Shown: positions 35,987 through 45,871 of the stretch, piece after piece
Layout: the number at the start of each line of letters is the position of its first letter
Position numbering within the stretch: position 1 is the first letter of the stretch
NCBI GenBank assembly: GCA_014084085.1
Contig: NPFB01000040.1
Coordinates: 757,094-808,442, forward strand
Length of the DNA stretch: 51,349 nt
DNA from: Hondaea fermentalgiana
Lineage: Eukaryota > Sar > Bigyra > Thraustochytrida > Thraustochytriidae
Direction of reading: 5' to 3'
The notes under the pieces: model-generated
What the model was told of the DNA's origin: nothing
Database searches by the model: none
Seen by the model: the letters and a program-made list of their open reading frames with translations, nothing else
Program-made: the position numbers and the translations under genes

Positions 35987-36618
35987 GTTTGCAGCAGCCA
36001 AGCTCAAACGCAAGGTGACTCGATCCTCGATCTTGACCACGCCCAAGCCCTCGTCCTCGCCCTCGTGCTTGTGCTCGTCAAGAGTGTCAAGCGACGCGTC
36101 CCAAGAGCCGGGCGGGCCGGAATGCTTGCCTTGCAAGCTTCGCTTGACTCTCGCTCAGCCCTGCGTGTGCTGTCTCAGCTCGAAAGCAACGTGCCGCGCA
36201 GCCGCACGCGCGGCTCGCGCGGCGTGTGGCCCTGCCAGGCCAGGTTTCACCTGGGGTTTTGATCTTTGAGCGGCCCGTGCGGCGCCTGCCGCCCTCGAGT
36301 GAAGATGAAGAAGGGCTGGGCCCCGGGCGAAGATGAACGTAACGGTCTTGTTGGGACAGAGAAAGAATGGGACACACAGCATGCAAACTCCGAGCCCAGG
36401 AGGCTTTCTGCGTGCGTGCAAACGTGCGCGCAGACGTGAGCGCGCGAATACGTGCGCGCAGACGTGCGGGATAGGCCGTTGCAGAGGCAGGATCGCAAGC
36501 GTGCAGAAACACGAGCTTGCTGGTACGTAGTTGCTGTTACCTTGCTCGCCCAGTGATAAAACAGCGACAAGCAAGCGCGAGCAAGAGCTACAAAGCTTCA
36601 CGGGCAAGCTGAAGGACA
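35987..36618. promoter_or_regulatory. Divergent promoter region, Sfi1-like / actin-related protein
   Basis: 632 nt between divergent starts. It is GC-rich near 36180-36300 and has repeated GTGCGCGCAGACGTG-like elements at about 36425-36465. The TTG-initiated frame 35987-36136 is probably 5' UTR of the Sfi1-like gene. The promoter role is inferred from orientation. Confidence 0.4.
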
Positions 36619-38058
36619 ATGTCGCACGCCTTAAACACGGAAACTTGCGCGGTGCTCGACCTTGGCTCGACGTCAATCAAAGCCGGCTTTGCGGGCGAAG
36701 ACCATCCAAGCGTACTCGTTCCGACAGCATTTGCGCGAGCAAGGCAAACGAGGGTCTCGCCGCGCTCATCGGGACACCCTGGCAAAACATTGGCCGAGAC
36801 GGGCAACTGGGGAGATCGACTCGGATCTGGAAAAAAAGCGAGCTCGTCTGCCGGAAATACGCACGGCATTGTGGGCATTGGAGATCATTCTCGCTTGCTT
36901 CTCGGCAAAAAGAAGCTCGAAGAGCATATCAATAATGACCTGCCCTTGGAACACCCAATTGTTCAGGGTCGGGTGGAAGACTGGGAGGGGCTTGAGCGCA
37001 TCTGGGAACACGCCTTCGATGAAGAGCTTGGTTTCGACGCGGAGACAGGGTGCGTCTTTCTCACAAATGCACCTTTCTGCCCCACATCAGATCGCGAGCG
37101 CATGGCAGAAATCATGTTCTCACAGTTTAATGCTCGAGGCGTCTATTTGGGGTCCAAAGCTGTAATGTCCCTCTTTTCGACAGGGCGCACACGGGGCGTT
37201 GTTACTCAGGTTGGCGGAGGACAGACGTCTGTGGTGCCAGTATTTGAGGGCTTTCCCCTCCAGCACGCCTTTCAAACGTCTCCAATCGCAGGTGTCGACC
37301 TGACGAAGTCTCTCGCAGAGATGCTGGACATGTCTCTCCCCCACGATGTAGTTCGACAGGTCAAAGAAAAGACGTGTTGGGTTCGACATCCAAAGACAAG
37401 CTTGACCTCTCCGCACCGCCCAAGTCTCGACGCGTCACGAAAGCAAGGACAAAATCTAGGCGGAGGCGGGGCCTCAGTCGAGGGAGGAACTGGGGCGATC
37501 GATGCTGCGGGACTACGGTATGGGAACGAGGAGGAAGACGAACGCGTCGAAACACACGTGAGATCTTCCTTTCGAACGCAAGTGGTCTCCGGCGAGGCAG
37601 AAAAAGGCCCGGTCTCCTTCGAGCTTCCGGATGGGCAAATCGTGGACGTGAGTGTGAGGGCCCAGACGATGATTCCTGAGAGCCTGTTTGCAAAGTCTGC
37701 GACTCCAAGCAGCAATAAAATTGTGGAAGATCCAAGAGATCTCCCAAGTCTTTGCATGCAAAGCATCAATGCCTGTGACAAAACGCTCCAGCGCGATTTG
37801 CTTGGGTCGGTGGTGATTGCAGGCGGCTCGTCCATGTTCCCGGGCTTTGCGCCTCGTCTTGAAGCCGAACTCATTACCCTAACAGGACCTTCAGGGATGG
37901 GTCCAGTTTCCGTAATCCCCGATTCGCAAAGGCGGCACGCATCCTGGATCGGCGCTTCAATGCTAGCTAGTCTCGATACGTTTTCTCAAATGGCAATTTC
38001 GCGACAGGAATGGGAAGAGCATGGTTCAAGAATCGTTCGAGCAAAGTGTTTGCAGTAG
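36619..38058 (+). CDS. Divergent actin-related protein (ARP)
   Basis: Predicted 479-residue member of the actin fold. The N-terminus LDLGSTSIKAGFAGEDHP aligns with phosphate loop 1 of actin. MSLFSTGRTRGVV, the VKEKTCWV ... ELPDGQIVDV pair, CDKTLQRDLLGSVVIAGG and WIGASMLASLDTFSQM follow actin block by block, and the end RIVRAKCLQ parallels HRKCF. Phosphate loop 2 is altered: residues 196-203 read TQVGGGQT where actin has LDSGDGVT, so both aspartates (actin 154 and 157) are lost and ATP hydrolysis is doubtful. Two insertions, near residues 40-85 and about 255-320, are rich in Gly, Ser and charged residues. I cannot place it firmly in a numbered ARP class; nuclear ARPs of remodelling complexes often show such changes. 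It shares a divergent promoter with the Sfi1-like gene and ends 126 nt from the GPCR gene (convergent). Confidence 0.87.
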   Translation: MSHALNTETCAVLDLGSTSIKAGFAGEDHPSVLVPTAFARARQTRVSPRSSGHPGKTLAETGNWGDRLGSGKKASSSAGNTHGIVGIGDHSRLLLGKKKLEEHINNDLPLEHPIVQGRVEDWEGLERIWEHAFDEELGFDAETGCVFLTNAPFCPTSDRERMAEIMFSQFNARGVYLGSKAVMSLFSTGRTRGVVTQVGGGQTSVVPVFEGFPLQHAFQTSPIAGVDLTKSLAEMLDMSLPHDVVRQVKEKTCWVRHPKTSLTSPHRPSLDASRKQGQNLGGGGASVEGGTGAIDAAGLRYGNEEEDERVETHVRSSFRTQVVSGEAEKGPVSFELPDGQIVDVSVRAQTMIPESLFAKSATPSSNKIVEDPRDLPSLCMQSINACDKTLQRDLLGSVVIAGGSSMFPGFAPRLEAELITLTGPSGMGPVSVIPDSQRRHASWIGASMLASLDTFSQMAISRQEWEEHGSRIVRAKCLQ

Positions 38059-38184
38059 TAGCGGTTGCTTAGCAGCGTATCAAACCAATTTATTTTGATT
38101 TGCAGTGTATGCGACCAGCAAGGTTGATATACATCATCTTTACATGTCCCCAAGATCAGATGGTTAGGCTTGCTTATTACAGTT

Positions 38185-40824
38185 TTAATTTGTTGCTGAA
38201 CGCCCTGTGCGCGTGCGCTTCGAATGGCGGCCATGAATGTATTTGATGAGCATATTGGAATCGTTGGTTGACTGCGCCGCCTGGGATGAATCGATGTTGG
38301 AATTTCGGCGCGACTTGAAAAGGACAAGACCATAAGCGCCGCCTACACGTGAGTACAGCGACAAGATGAGAATGCCAGTGGTTACCCAGAGCACCGAAAC
38401 CGCAATACAAACCTCAATGTCAACTGCGTCAAGATTCACGAGGCCAAAGAGGATTCCGAGAATAGCGCCGACAAAGGCCGTGTTGAGCATGGCCATCCAA
38501 AGGTAGCGACTATCATAGTACTTTCCATCGACTTCCTTGGCCTGGTAGCATAGAATAAAGGTTGCAAAGATCGCAAGCCCATAGTACGCGCCAAGTGCAA
38601 GAGAATATCCATTGCTGCCGGCTGAACATGTTGTTGTGGCTCGAGGGACCTCGAGCTCGTAGCCGAGATCCACATCTTCGATAAAGGTGTCGTTCGCAGC
38701 AACACCTACGGTGACCATGATGATCGTGCCAAGACTCGAGGCAACCGGAAGCCACCACAATCTTAGATTGCTCATACGAAGGTTTTCTTTGGTGGGGTGC
38801 GCCCACACTCGATACCAGTAGTAGACGCGACCCATGAAGAGACTGAGTGTCACTCCAAAGCCGCTGACAAGGAAGCCTATTTGTCGTTTGCAGCGATGCT
38901 CCGTCGTTTCACCGACCAGCGAGATGGCTGCGAGGTTCGTAAAAGTGCAGCAGAGCACAATGCAAAGATAGTAGATCCGATGCGCAGTGCGCAAGAGCTC
39001 ATGCTTCCACCCATTGAAGAGGATCACGAGGATGAGAAGACCGAGAGCAACGCCAAAGAAGGCAAGCGTCTCAATGATGATCGCCCGTGAAGAACCCTCT
39101 GGGACATACTCGCAGCGCACTCCCTCAAAGGGATCATTGTCTTCACAGTAACAGGCCTCATTAATCACGGGGCACGGATTGCCATCACGGTCGAAATAGT
39201 GAATGTTGTAGTCGTAGTAGGCGTCAAGATTGCACTCAAGCAGAAAGATCTGGTAGCTTTCGGCCGAGCAATCTGGGCGCGTAAATGAGTATGATGGCAT
39301 TGCGCGAAAAGATGCCGCACTTTCGTCATCCGGATATGTGATGAAGGGAAAGAGCTCGTCAAGAGTGATGTCGGTGCGCGCAGCTGTGACAGTATTTTCT
39401 ATGGCAAGCTGATTCTGGGCAATGCTGAATCCATTGGTAGCTTGTCGCGCTCCGGAGGAAGGAAACTTGATCTTGCCGCCTGGCAGGAGACTCGTGAAGC
39501 CAGCTGTACGCTCAAGTTGCGTTCGTACCGTAGCGGTGGTAAAGTCGTCCGCAGGATCACCCGACTTGCTGGACAAGAGTGCATCGAGAATGATGCACAT
39601 AGCGTCATACCCGGTTGCCCCAAACCATGCGGGCGCAAGCTGATCGGAAGGTTCGCGAAAGAGATAACTGTCGTCGCCCGCTGCTCGCAAGTTCTCGAGT
39701 TCCTCGAGCCAGAGCTGCGCCTCGTGCTTACGCCAGGCCGTGACAAATTTCTTAGTCGCCTCCGTCTGCTGCCCGGGGCTCCACCACACCCCGGCAAAGA
39801 CATACCGCAGCGAACGCGCCATGTCATATGCGTCGGTCTCCGATTCAGCACCTTGGAGAATTCGCTCAAGATCAACTGTGTCGGTACCGCGCGCTCCAAA
39901 CGAGATGGCTTCAAAGCTGTGCTCAGTGTGAGCAAGGCTCCGTTGGAGGGACACGAACTCGTCCGAATGCGCGTCGATGAGTAAAAGCCAGTTGGTCTCA
40001 TCTCCTACTTTGGCGGTCACATTTGCCATGAGCTCGTCAGTATAGGCCCGAAAATCGGTGTCCGATGTCGAGTCCTGAAACTCGAAAACCTGCTCGATGC
40101 CCACCTCAAATTTTGAGCTGCTGTCTGCGAATTCGAGGATAGCATCCCGGTAGTCGCGGCCGTGCGCAGCGTTCTCGTACAGCAGCGCGATCTTGTACTT
40201 GCTTTCCGTGAGTGTGCCCTTGGACATTTCAGCATTGAGAAAGTTCATGGTGCTCGATCCAAGCAGCGAGGTGGAGGAGAGAATTCCAAAAGCAAACGAC
40301 GACTTTCCGGAGTCGACCGTGAAGATAGACTCTGTTGCAGCTCCAGGGGAAATGAAAATGACGGACTTGGATTTGCAAAGTTCTGCTTTAATCTTTTCAG
40401 ACGACGATGAATGACCCCCAAGAATGAATTGATTAAAACCGGCGCGCGTGGTGTCAATCCAGGTGTTCATTGCCGCCTTGATTTGGGTTTCCGACATGCC
40501 TGTCGTATCAATAAAGTCGAGATAGAGGGTCGTGCTGCCCGAGAAGTTGCTGATCTTGAGCTCGAGGGTATTGTCGGCTTCGATCAAAACGCTGCTGATC
40601 GCGCTCTGACCTTCAGTGCGGGTCATTTCGCTGAAACTCGAACCCGATGCATGCTCAGCAAGCGCCATACGGTAGGCATGATACATGTAGACCTCTTTGC
40701 TGTCTTCTAGATCGGCATTGAGGTTCAAAAAGGCACCGAGTGCGATGTCAGCGGCGCTGCTCTGCCCGACGAGAAGCGCAACGAGCACAGCGATCTGCGC
40801 CACAACGGCGCCGCGAGCGACCAT
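38185..40824 (-). CDS. Class C (GABA-B-like) G-protein-coupled receptor
   Basis: Predicted 879-residue plasma-membrane receptor. A signal peptide (VVAQIAVLVALLVGQSSA) is followed by a periplasmic-binding-protein-like Venus-flytrap domain at about 26-500. A short Cys-containing stretch near 530-575 (CNLDAYYDYN, CPVINEACYCED, VRCEY) and seven hydrophobic helices between about 579 and 826 come next. Class C marks in the helical part are CKRQIGFLVSGFGVTLSLFM at the start of helix 3 and the YQAKEVDGKYYDSRYLWMAM loop before helix 6, which parallels the ETRKV...NDSKYIGMS region of GABA-B receptors. The ligand is unknown and an amino-acid-like molecule would be the default guess. The cytosolic tail is short and Ser/Asn/Arg-rich. 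Confidence 0.88.
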   Translation of the reverse strand: MVARGAVVAQIAVLVALLVGQSSAADIALGAFLNLNADLEDSKEVYMYHAYRMALAEHASGSSFSEMTRTEGQSAISSVLIEADNTLELKISNFSGSTTLYLDFIDTTGMSETQIKAAMNTWIDTTRAGFNQFILGGHSSSSEKIKAELCKSKSVIFISPGAATESIFTVDSGKSSFAFGILSSTSLLGSSTMNFLNAEMSKGTLTESKYKIALLYENAAHGRDYRDAILEFADSSSKFEVGIEQVFEFQDSTSDTDFRAYTDELMANVTAKVGDETNWLLLIDAHSDEFVSLQRSLAHTEHSFEAISFGARGTDTVDLERILQGAESETDAYDMARSLRYVFAGVWWSPGQQTEATKKFVTAWRKHEAQLWLEELENLRAAGDDSYLFREPSDQLAPAWFGATGYDAMCIILDALLSSKSGDPADDFTTATVRTQLERTAGFTSLLPGGKIKFPSSGARQATNGFSIAQNQLAIENTVTAARTDITLDELFPFITYPDDESAASFRAMPSYSFTRPDCSAESYQIFLLECNLDAYYDYNIHYFDRDGNPCPVINEACYCEDNDPFEGVRCEYVPEGSSRAIIIETLAFFGVALGLLILVILFNGWKHELLRTAHRIYYLCIVLCCTFTNLAAISLVGETTEHRCKRQIGFLVSGFGVTLSLFMGRVYYWYRVWAHPTKENLRMSNLRLWWLPVASSLGTIIMVTVGVAANDTFIEDVDLGYELEVPRATTTCSAGSNGYSLALGAYYGLAIFATFILCYQAKEVDGKYYDSRYLWMAMLNTAFVGAILGILFGLVNLDAVDIEVCIAVSVLWVTTGILILSLYSRVGGAYGLVLFKSRRNSNIDSSQAAQSTNDSNMLIKYIHGRHSKRTRTGRSATN

Positions 40825-41702
40825 GACTGCGATGCAATCCTGGCGTTTTCTGGCGTTGCGCGTTTGTCGTCAGAATGCCCCAATGATTGTACGGGCACAC
40901 TCGCTGCCGCCAGAGTTAGCAGGATTGCTTTTGTTTCAATCTGGAACATCTCAATGTCCCTCTGCATCGAACTGAGCTGGACAGGACGCTAGGGGCACAA
41001 GACCAGGACAGGACGGACAGGAGGAGAAAAGGCAAAATTCGCCAGAGCCAAGCGTCCGCGGCCAATTTGCCTGCCATACGCGAAGTTGCGATTTCAATAG
41101 TCCCTCTTCAGAGCAAACCACGTGCACGTGCGCATACACGCTGCACAACTTGGGTCAAATTCGGGACATCGCCGTCCCAGGGGCGGTCTATCGGTGCCCG
41201 GTATTACTCTTTACTATATGTGAACATGTGTTTTCATTACAAGAATAAATGCGGAGGCCCAGTTTCGCGCCTCTCGTTCTTGTGAGCAAGGTGGTCAAGA
41301 GCGGCGCTCGATCTATTTGAATACACCCTCCCTCCGCCTCTTCCGTCTCATTCGGGTTTCGTTGGACGCGAATGGCGAGGGCCTTGACGATGTGTCGGAG
41401 CTTTCCAATGCTTTTGCAACGTTGGATCGCCAGGTCGGTGACTCGGAATGATGTTTGACGATGATAATTATGATGATCCGGTGGAGGACCGACCTTGTAG
41501 AAACTTGGCGTGACCACTTGCGACTGCGATGTGAGCTCGACCCTGTGGTTGCGACGAATCGCAGGCAGCTGTTGCTGAGCTCAGGCTGCAACCATGGAGA
41601 GAGAATAAAAGGATCCAGTGAAGGAGTGAAGGCAAGATTTGCATGTTAGAATGAGCCTGTTGGCCTATTATAGGTTTTTACGATCGAACAAGGGGAGCTT
41701 GC
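40825..41702. promoter_or_regulatory. Divergent promoter region, GPCR / RPAP1
   Basis: 878 nt between divergent starts with mixed composition and no long repeats. An AT-rich block at 41200-41250 (CTTTACTATATGTGAACATG) and a GATGATAATTATGATGAT stretch near 41458 are visible. There is no recognisable gene. The promoter role is inferred from orientation. Confidence 0.4.
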
Positions 41703-44700
41703 ATGGCAAGAATCAATCGGTGGCCAAAAACAGGAGACGACATGTTGCACCCCCGCGCGCGCAGCCTCGAGGAGGACCTTGAGCTGGCTGCGGCCGGAAA
41801 GCTCGGGAACGCAGGTGTCAAGGTCCTGAGCGCCGCCACAGACGCCAAGGGCGGCCGGCTCGGCGTTGAGAGTGCGGCAGATGGCCAAGATGGGGCCGAG
41901 AGTGCTTCGGCAGCCAAACCTTCGCCGCCAGCGACGGAGGGGCGGCGGCGAGTGCGCTTTGCGGTCCCGGACGATGAAGAAGAGGGATCCGAGGATGACC
42001 CTGCAGCAAGACTTGCTGCGCACGATCGCCGTGATAGCATTCCCGGACTTCTGCAAGAAATTCAGGAACGCGAAGACATGGAGGCTACGCGACGCATGTT
42101 TCTGCCCACGTCAAGCTCACGCGATGACAATGAAAGAAATGCCACCGGCTTCCCTCGCGCCTTCCGTGCCGTGCCTTCGACAAAGACACAGCAAGCAAAG
42201 ACGCAGCAACCTCGACAGCAGGCAGAAGGAGGTCGGAAAAAGGTGTCTCTTTTCAAGCAAATGATGCTCGAGAAACGTGGCGAGGAAGTGCCTGTTGAGA
42301 CGAATGGCGCCGCCGGAGCTTCTGCGACCGCGCGAGGAAATTCTGCGGCCTCGTCACTTACCATGCCTGAGGAGCCACCGCTCGGAGGCGGTTCGTTTTC
42401 GATTGACCGGATGTCACCATCGCAAATTGCCGAGGCGCAAGATGAAATTCGCGCCCAGTTTGACCCCGAAATCCTCGAACGATTCATGGCAAAAATGAAT
42501 GGCAGCAACGCCAAAAAGGCGAGCGAAAACGCGCCCGCTACCCAAGACACGGCTGCTCAGCAACGGGCAGCTCGGGAAGAACGTGAGGCGAAACTGAAGG
42601 ACTTGTCATGGATTCGCACCGAAGAACAACTTGACGAGGCCGTCAACATGCTCCCAGTCCGCGAAAGAGAAAAACTTCGATGGACAGGTCGTATCAAAGG
42701 CCCGGCTCCCACATTCGGACCTGCAAACGTCGACGAGGAAGAATCCGAGGACCTGGCAACGCGTGCAGGGATGCAGCCCGGAGGCGCGGAATCGCTCATG
42801 TCCGCGGACTTTCGCACCTCGATTGAGTCTGCGCGGTTCGATTTGGAGGGCAACTTTATCCCTCCGTCCACAGATGAAGAAGCACAGCTTTCGGGGCATC
42901 ATTCTGCGCTTTACCATCACGGCGACGAGCCTGAACGCGCTGGCTACACGATTATCGAGCTGACGCATCTTGCGCGAAGCAAGGCTGCAGCGCAAAAGAC
43001 TCTGGCTCTCTCCTGCATCGCCAAGATTCTCCGCAAGCGTCACGTCAGTCTTTACGGAGAAGGGACACCGGAGGAGGCTGAACGGCGGTCCATTCTCGTG
43101 AACGGCTCACACCCTCTGTTCAGTCTTCCGGATCAGTTGGGCGTTGTGGCACGCATGGGCCTCGATAGCTCGAACGCATCGGTCGTTACTGCCGCTATCG
43201 AAGCCACGGAAGCGTTTTTGGTACCTCGGCTCCATCTCGACGCTATTTTTGAGACTTCCGCATTTAGCTTGGGTCGTTTTTTGCCAACGCACCTCCCACG
43301 TGCTCAGGGCGCCCAGGATGTCTTTGCTCGCGCCTTTGACAACGAACGATTGCTTCCTCTGCAGGAAAGTGGCAAGAAGCAGGATTTGTCGCAGACCGAG
43401 GACGACGATGGGGACGCCGTTGCGGATACAGATGCGCTGGTCCAATCGCCGGTCGATGGCATGTTACGTATTGGCCTTATTGAGCGTATTCGCTACCTGT
43501 TCCGGGTCGACAGCAAGCTCGCAGCAGGCGTGGAGCTCGGGCGAGACCTCGTGGATCGCTGTCTTGCGATGTTAACGACAATTGCGCTGCATTCAGACAC
43601 TGGCGCCGCGTACGTTGCTCGCGCCCCAGGGCTCTTGTCCTGGATCGCCGAGCGTCTGCGGCAATCTCTGGACTCTGGCGAGGGCTCGGACGCCTTTCTT
43701 CGACTCGCTTATGTGCTTTCTGCGTCGCAGCGCGAGCTTGCGCGCTTTTTGGCCCATGTGGCTGGGAAGGCGCTGCAACAGCGCGTGCTTGGAGGCACGT
43801 GGCCCTTGGCGAGGCATCTTTTGCGCGTATGGCGCGCCATGGGGGCGCTGCCGACCTCGGTGACCGACGAACAAGAGATTATTTCGTACCGCGCAAGCGG
43901 CGCCGGTGCCGCTGCTTCCGAAGGCCAGGTCAGCGATGCAACCGCAGAGATTTGGGCAGGTCGTGCCTGCGCCGAGGCGTTTATGTGTGCTCACGAGTAC
44001 CTCCGAAGCGTTCGCAATGCTGGGCGGTCAGTACACGACGAGGGTCTAGCAGACGATTTGGGCCGCGTCAATGTGAAACAGACTGAACCTGTAAATTTGG
44101 TGATTGCTGATCGCGGGGTGGATGAGCTTTTTCGTGCTGTACACGCGCGTCTTGAGACGATTTTGCCGAGTTTGATCGAAGACATGTCGCTCGTCACGGC
44201 AGATGAGGTCCTTTTGCTCCTCGATTTGCTAGTCCCATTGGTTCGGCGCGAAGACGTTCGCTCGCAGTGCTATCGTTTTTTCTTGCGGAGCGAAGTACGT
44301 AGCAACCTCGAGACCCTGCTGCTCGACGCGCAACTTCCCGAAGCGCTCGAGTCGGCCCGGTACTCGAGCACACCGTCTCTGCAGCAAATTTGCATTCAAC
44401 GCACGTTCACAATGGTTTGGATTCGAGCGCTCCAGATCCTCTCGCAAGTCTTTGGTGTAGTGCGAGAGGACTCGAGCGAGGTCGAAGGAGTACACGAGGG
44501 CCTCGAGCAGCGCCGTGCCCTGCTTGCAGAAATGGTACCGGTTGTGAATCCGCGACTCACAGGTGAGGAGTGGGCTGTTTCCGAGATTGTCGCGGCGCTT
44601 TTTTCACCTGATTTGGAAATCTCAGGTTCTCGGAGCGGTGCTGGTGCACTTCGCACGCCAATCGTCGCTTGCCTTGGCGGCGAGCGCGCCGTGGAAGCGA

Positions 44701-45749
44701 GTCGCGTGCTTATCTGCTCGGGACTCGGTACAGGTGCAATTGGCGAAGGGCTGGCTTCTCTTCGTCTCGGGCATTATCGTGAGGGCTTGTCGCCTTCTGC
44801 GCAAAAGCTCGACACAGTTCTCGGTCGCCGATGGCAGGAAGCTCGGTCTGCATGGGTTCTTCTCCCTTTGTTCGTTGCTTTTCGGGCAGAAGGAGAAGCG
44901 ATCGTTCCTCAGACGATTGCCGCTGCGCAGCAACTTTTGAACGATGGAGGTGTCGCTTCCGAGGACATGATCTTGACCATGACGCGCATCATGTCTGTCG
45001 TAGAGGCACCGTCGCTGATGGAGGAACCCAACACGCTCCAACTGACAAGTCTCGTGAACGACGCATTTCAAGACTTGCGTGAGGCTGCACAAGTGTCGGG
45101 GATGGACATTTGCCAGTTGCTTACCGAAGCAGCCGGCAGCAAGGCCACTTTGCTCAAGCTCTGGGAAGCCTTGATTGCCGCTTACAATGAGACTCTTAAT
45201 GGACACCCTACGGCCACAGCGCTTTTACTGATCATGCTTCGCACGTCAGGGGATCGCGATTTGCGGTTGATCGTTTGGAGTGAACTGGCAGATGCCAACT
45301 TGTTACGGCTTCTTCATCCATCGCAGGAATTCACCGCGCTTCCGGACGAAGAACTTTATCAGCCCGAGGAGACGTGGGATGAAATCATTCAATGCATCGC
45401 AAGATCGTTGTGCTCTAGAATTCTCACAAAGGGGAACAACGCCTATTTGTACAAGATCGCGATTCGTCTTTTGGCGCAATTCTTTTGGCTGCATTCAAGC
45501 TCTTGGAATCGGCGTCGGATATTGAAGATGCTGGCGCGTGAAGGACCTTTGGAGGAAATTGCCACCTGCGTTGTGGATCCTGTCCACCAGCGCGAGCCCG
45601 AAGCATTGCATCCAAACGCGTACCCTGCTCTTCGGGCCGTGGCACGCGAAGATGAGCTCATTCGCGCAAGAATTGCCATATCTTTTCCATCTGTACTTGC
45701 AGTGGATGAGGGCGAGGGCGAGGTTCATGTTGACCACGACGCGAGTTGA
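41703..45749 (+). CDS. RPAP1: RNA polymerase II-associated protein 1 (RPAP1)
   Basis: Predicted 1,348-residue factor for assembly and nuclear import of RNA polymerase II, linking the polymerase to the R2TP/GPN machinery. Residues about 230-285 match the RPAP1 N-terminal domain (SPSQIAEAQDEIRAQFDPEI then LERFMAKM). Residues about 378-445 match the RPAP1 C-terminal signature: RFDLEGNFIPP, then YHHGDEPERAGYTIIEL, then LARSKAAAQKTLALSCIAKI. The remaining 900 residues look like an alpha-helical repeat scaffold, as in animal RPAP1 (about 1,390 residues). The N-terminal 230 residues are charged and low in complexity. The ATG at 41703 is the first in frame; a second at 41741 is out of frame. Convergent with the 7TM gene, 122 nt apart. 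Confidence 0.92.
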   Translation: MARINRWPKTGDDMLHPRARSLEEDLELAAAGKLGNAGVKVLSAATDAKGGRLGVESAADGQDGAESASAAKPSPPATEGRRRVRFAVPDDEEEGSEDDPAARLAAHDRRDSIPGLLQEIQEREDMEATRRMFLPTSSSRDDNERNATGFPRAFRAVPSTKTQQAKTQQPRQQAEGGRKKVSLFKQMMLEKRGEEVPVETNGAAGASATARGNSAASSLTMPEEPPLGGGSFSIDRMSPSQIAEAQDEIRAQFDPEILERFMAKMNGSNAKKASENAPATQDTAAQQRAAREEREAKLKDLSWIRTEEQLDEAVNMLPVREREKLRWTGRIKGPAPTFGPANVDEEESEDLATRAGMQPGGAESLMSADFRTSIESARFDLEGNFIPPSTDEEAQLSGHHSALYHHGDEPERAGYTIIELTHLARSKAAAQKTLALSCIAKILRKRHVSLYGEGTPEEAERRSILVNGSHPLFSLPDQLGVVARMGLDSSNASVVTAAIEATEAFLVPRLHLDAIFETSAFSLGRFLPTHLPRAQGAQDVFARAFDNERLLPLQESGKKQDLSQTEDDDGDAVADTDALVQSPVDGMLRIGLIERIRYLFRVDSKLAAGVELGRDLVDRCLAMLTTIALHSDTGAAYVARAPGLLSWIAERLRQSLDSGEGSDAFLRLAYVLSASQRELARFLAHVAGKALQQRVLGGTWPLARHLLRVWRAMGALPTSVTDEQEIISYRASGAGAAASEGQVSDATAEIWAGRACAEAFMCAHEYLRSVRNAGRSVHDEGLADDLGRVNVKQTEPVNLVIADRGVDELFRAVHARLETILPSLIEDMSLVTADEVLLLLDLLVPLVRREDVRSQCYRFFLRSEVRSNLETLLLDAQLPEALESARYSSTPSLQQICIQRTFTMVWIRALQILSQVFGVVREDSSEVEGVHEGLEQRRALLAEMVPVVNPRLTGEEWAVSEIVAALFSPDLEISGSRSGAGALRTPIVACLGGERAVEASRVLICSGLGTGAIGEGLASLRLGHYREGLSPSAQKLDTVLGRRWQEARSAWVLLPLFVAFRAEGEAIVPQTIAAAQQLLNDGGVASEDMILTMTRIMSVVEAPSLMEEPNTLQLTSLVNDAFQDLREAAQVSGMDICQLLTEAAGSKATLLKLWEALIAAYNETLNGHPTATALLLIMLRTSGDRDLRLIVWSELADANLLRLLHPSQEFTALPDEELYQPEETWDEIIQCIARSLCSRILTKGNNAYLYKIAIRLLAQFFWLHSSSWNRRRILKMLAREGPLEEIATCVVDPVHQREPEALHPNAYPALRAVAREDELIRARIAISFPSVLAVDEGEGEVHVDHDAS

Positions 45750-45871
45750 CCCTCTTTACGTCGATGACAACAACGAGCTAGTAGCAGCAATGAGAAATTG
45801 GGTAAGCATTTTTTTTTTTGATGGGAATGCGTGGCACAGAGAAAAAGGAGTTGGCTCTCTTTCTCGATAAA

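Noticed and set aside
35987..36136. TTG start adding 50 residues to the Sfi1-like protein
   Set aside because: No in-frame ATG exists there. The extension could be coding only via an unseen upstream exon, so it is treated as 5' UTR.
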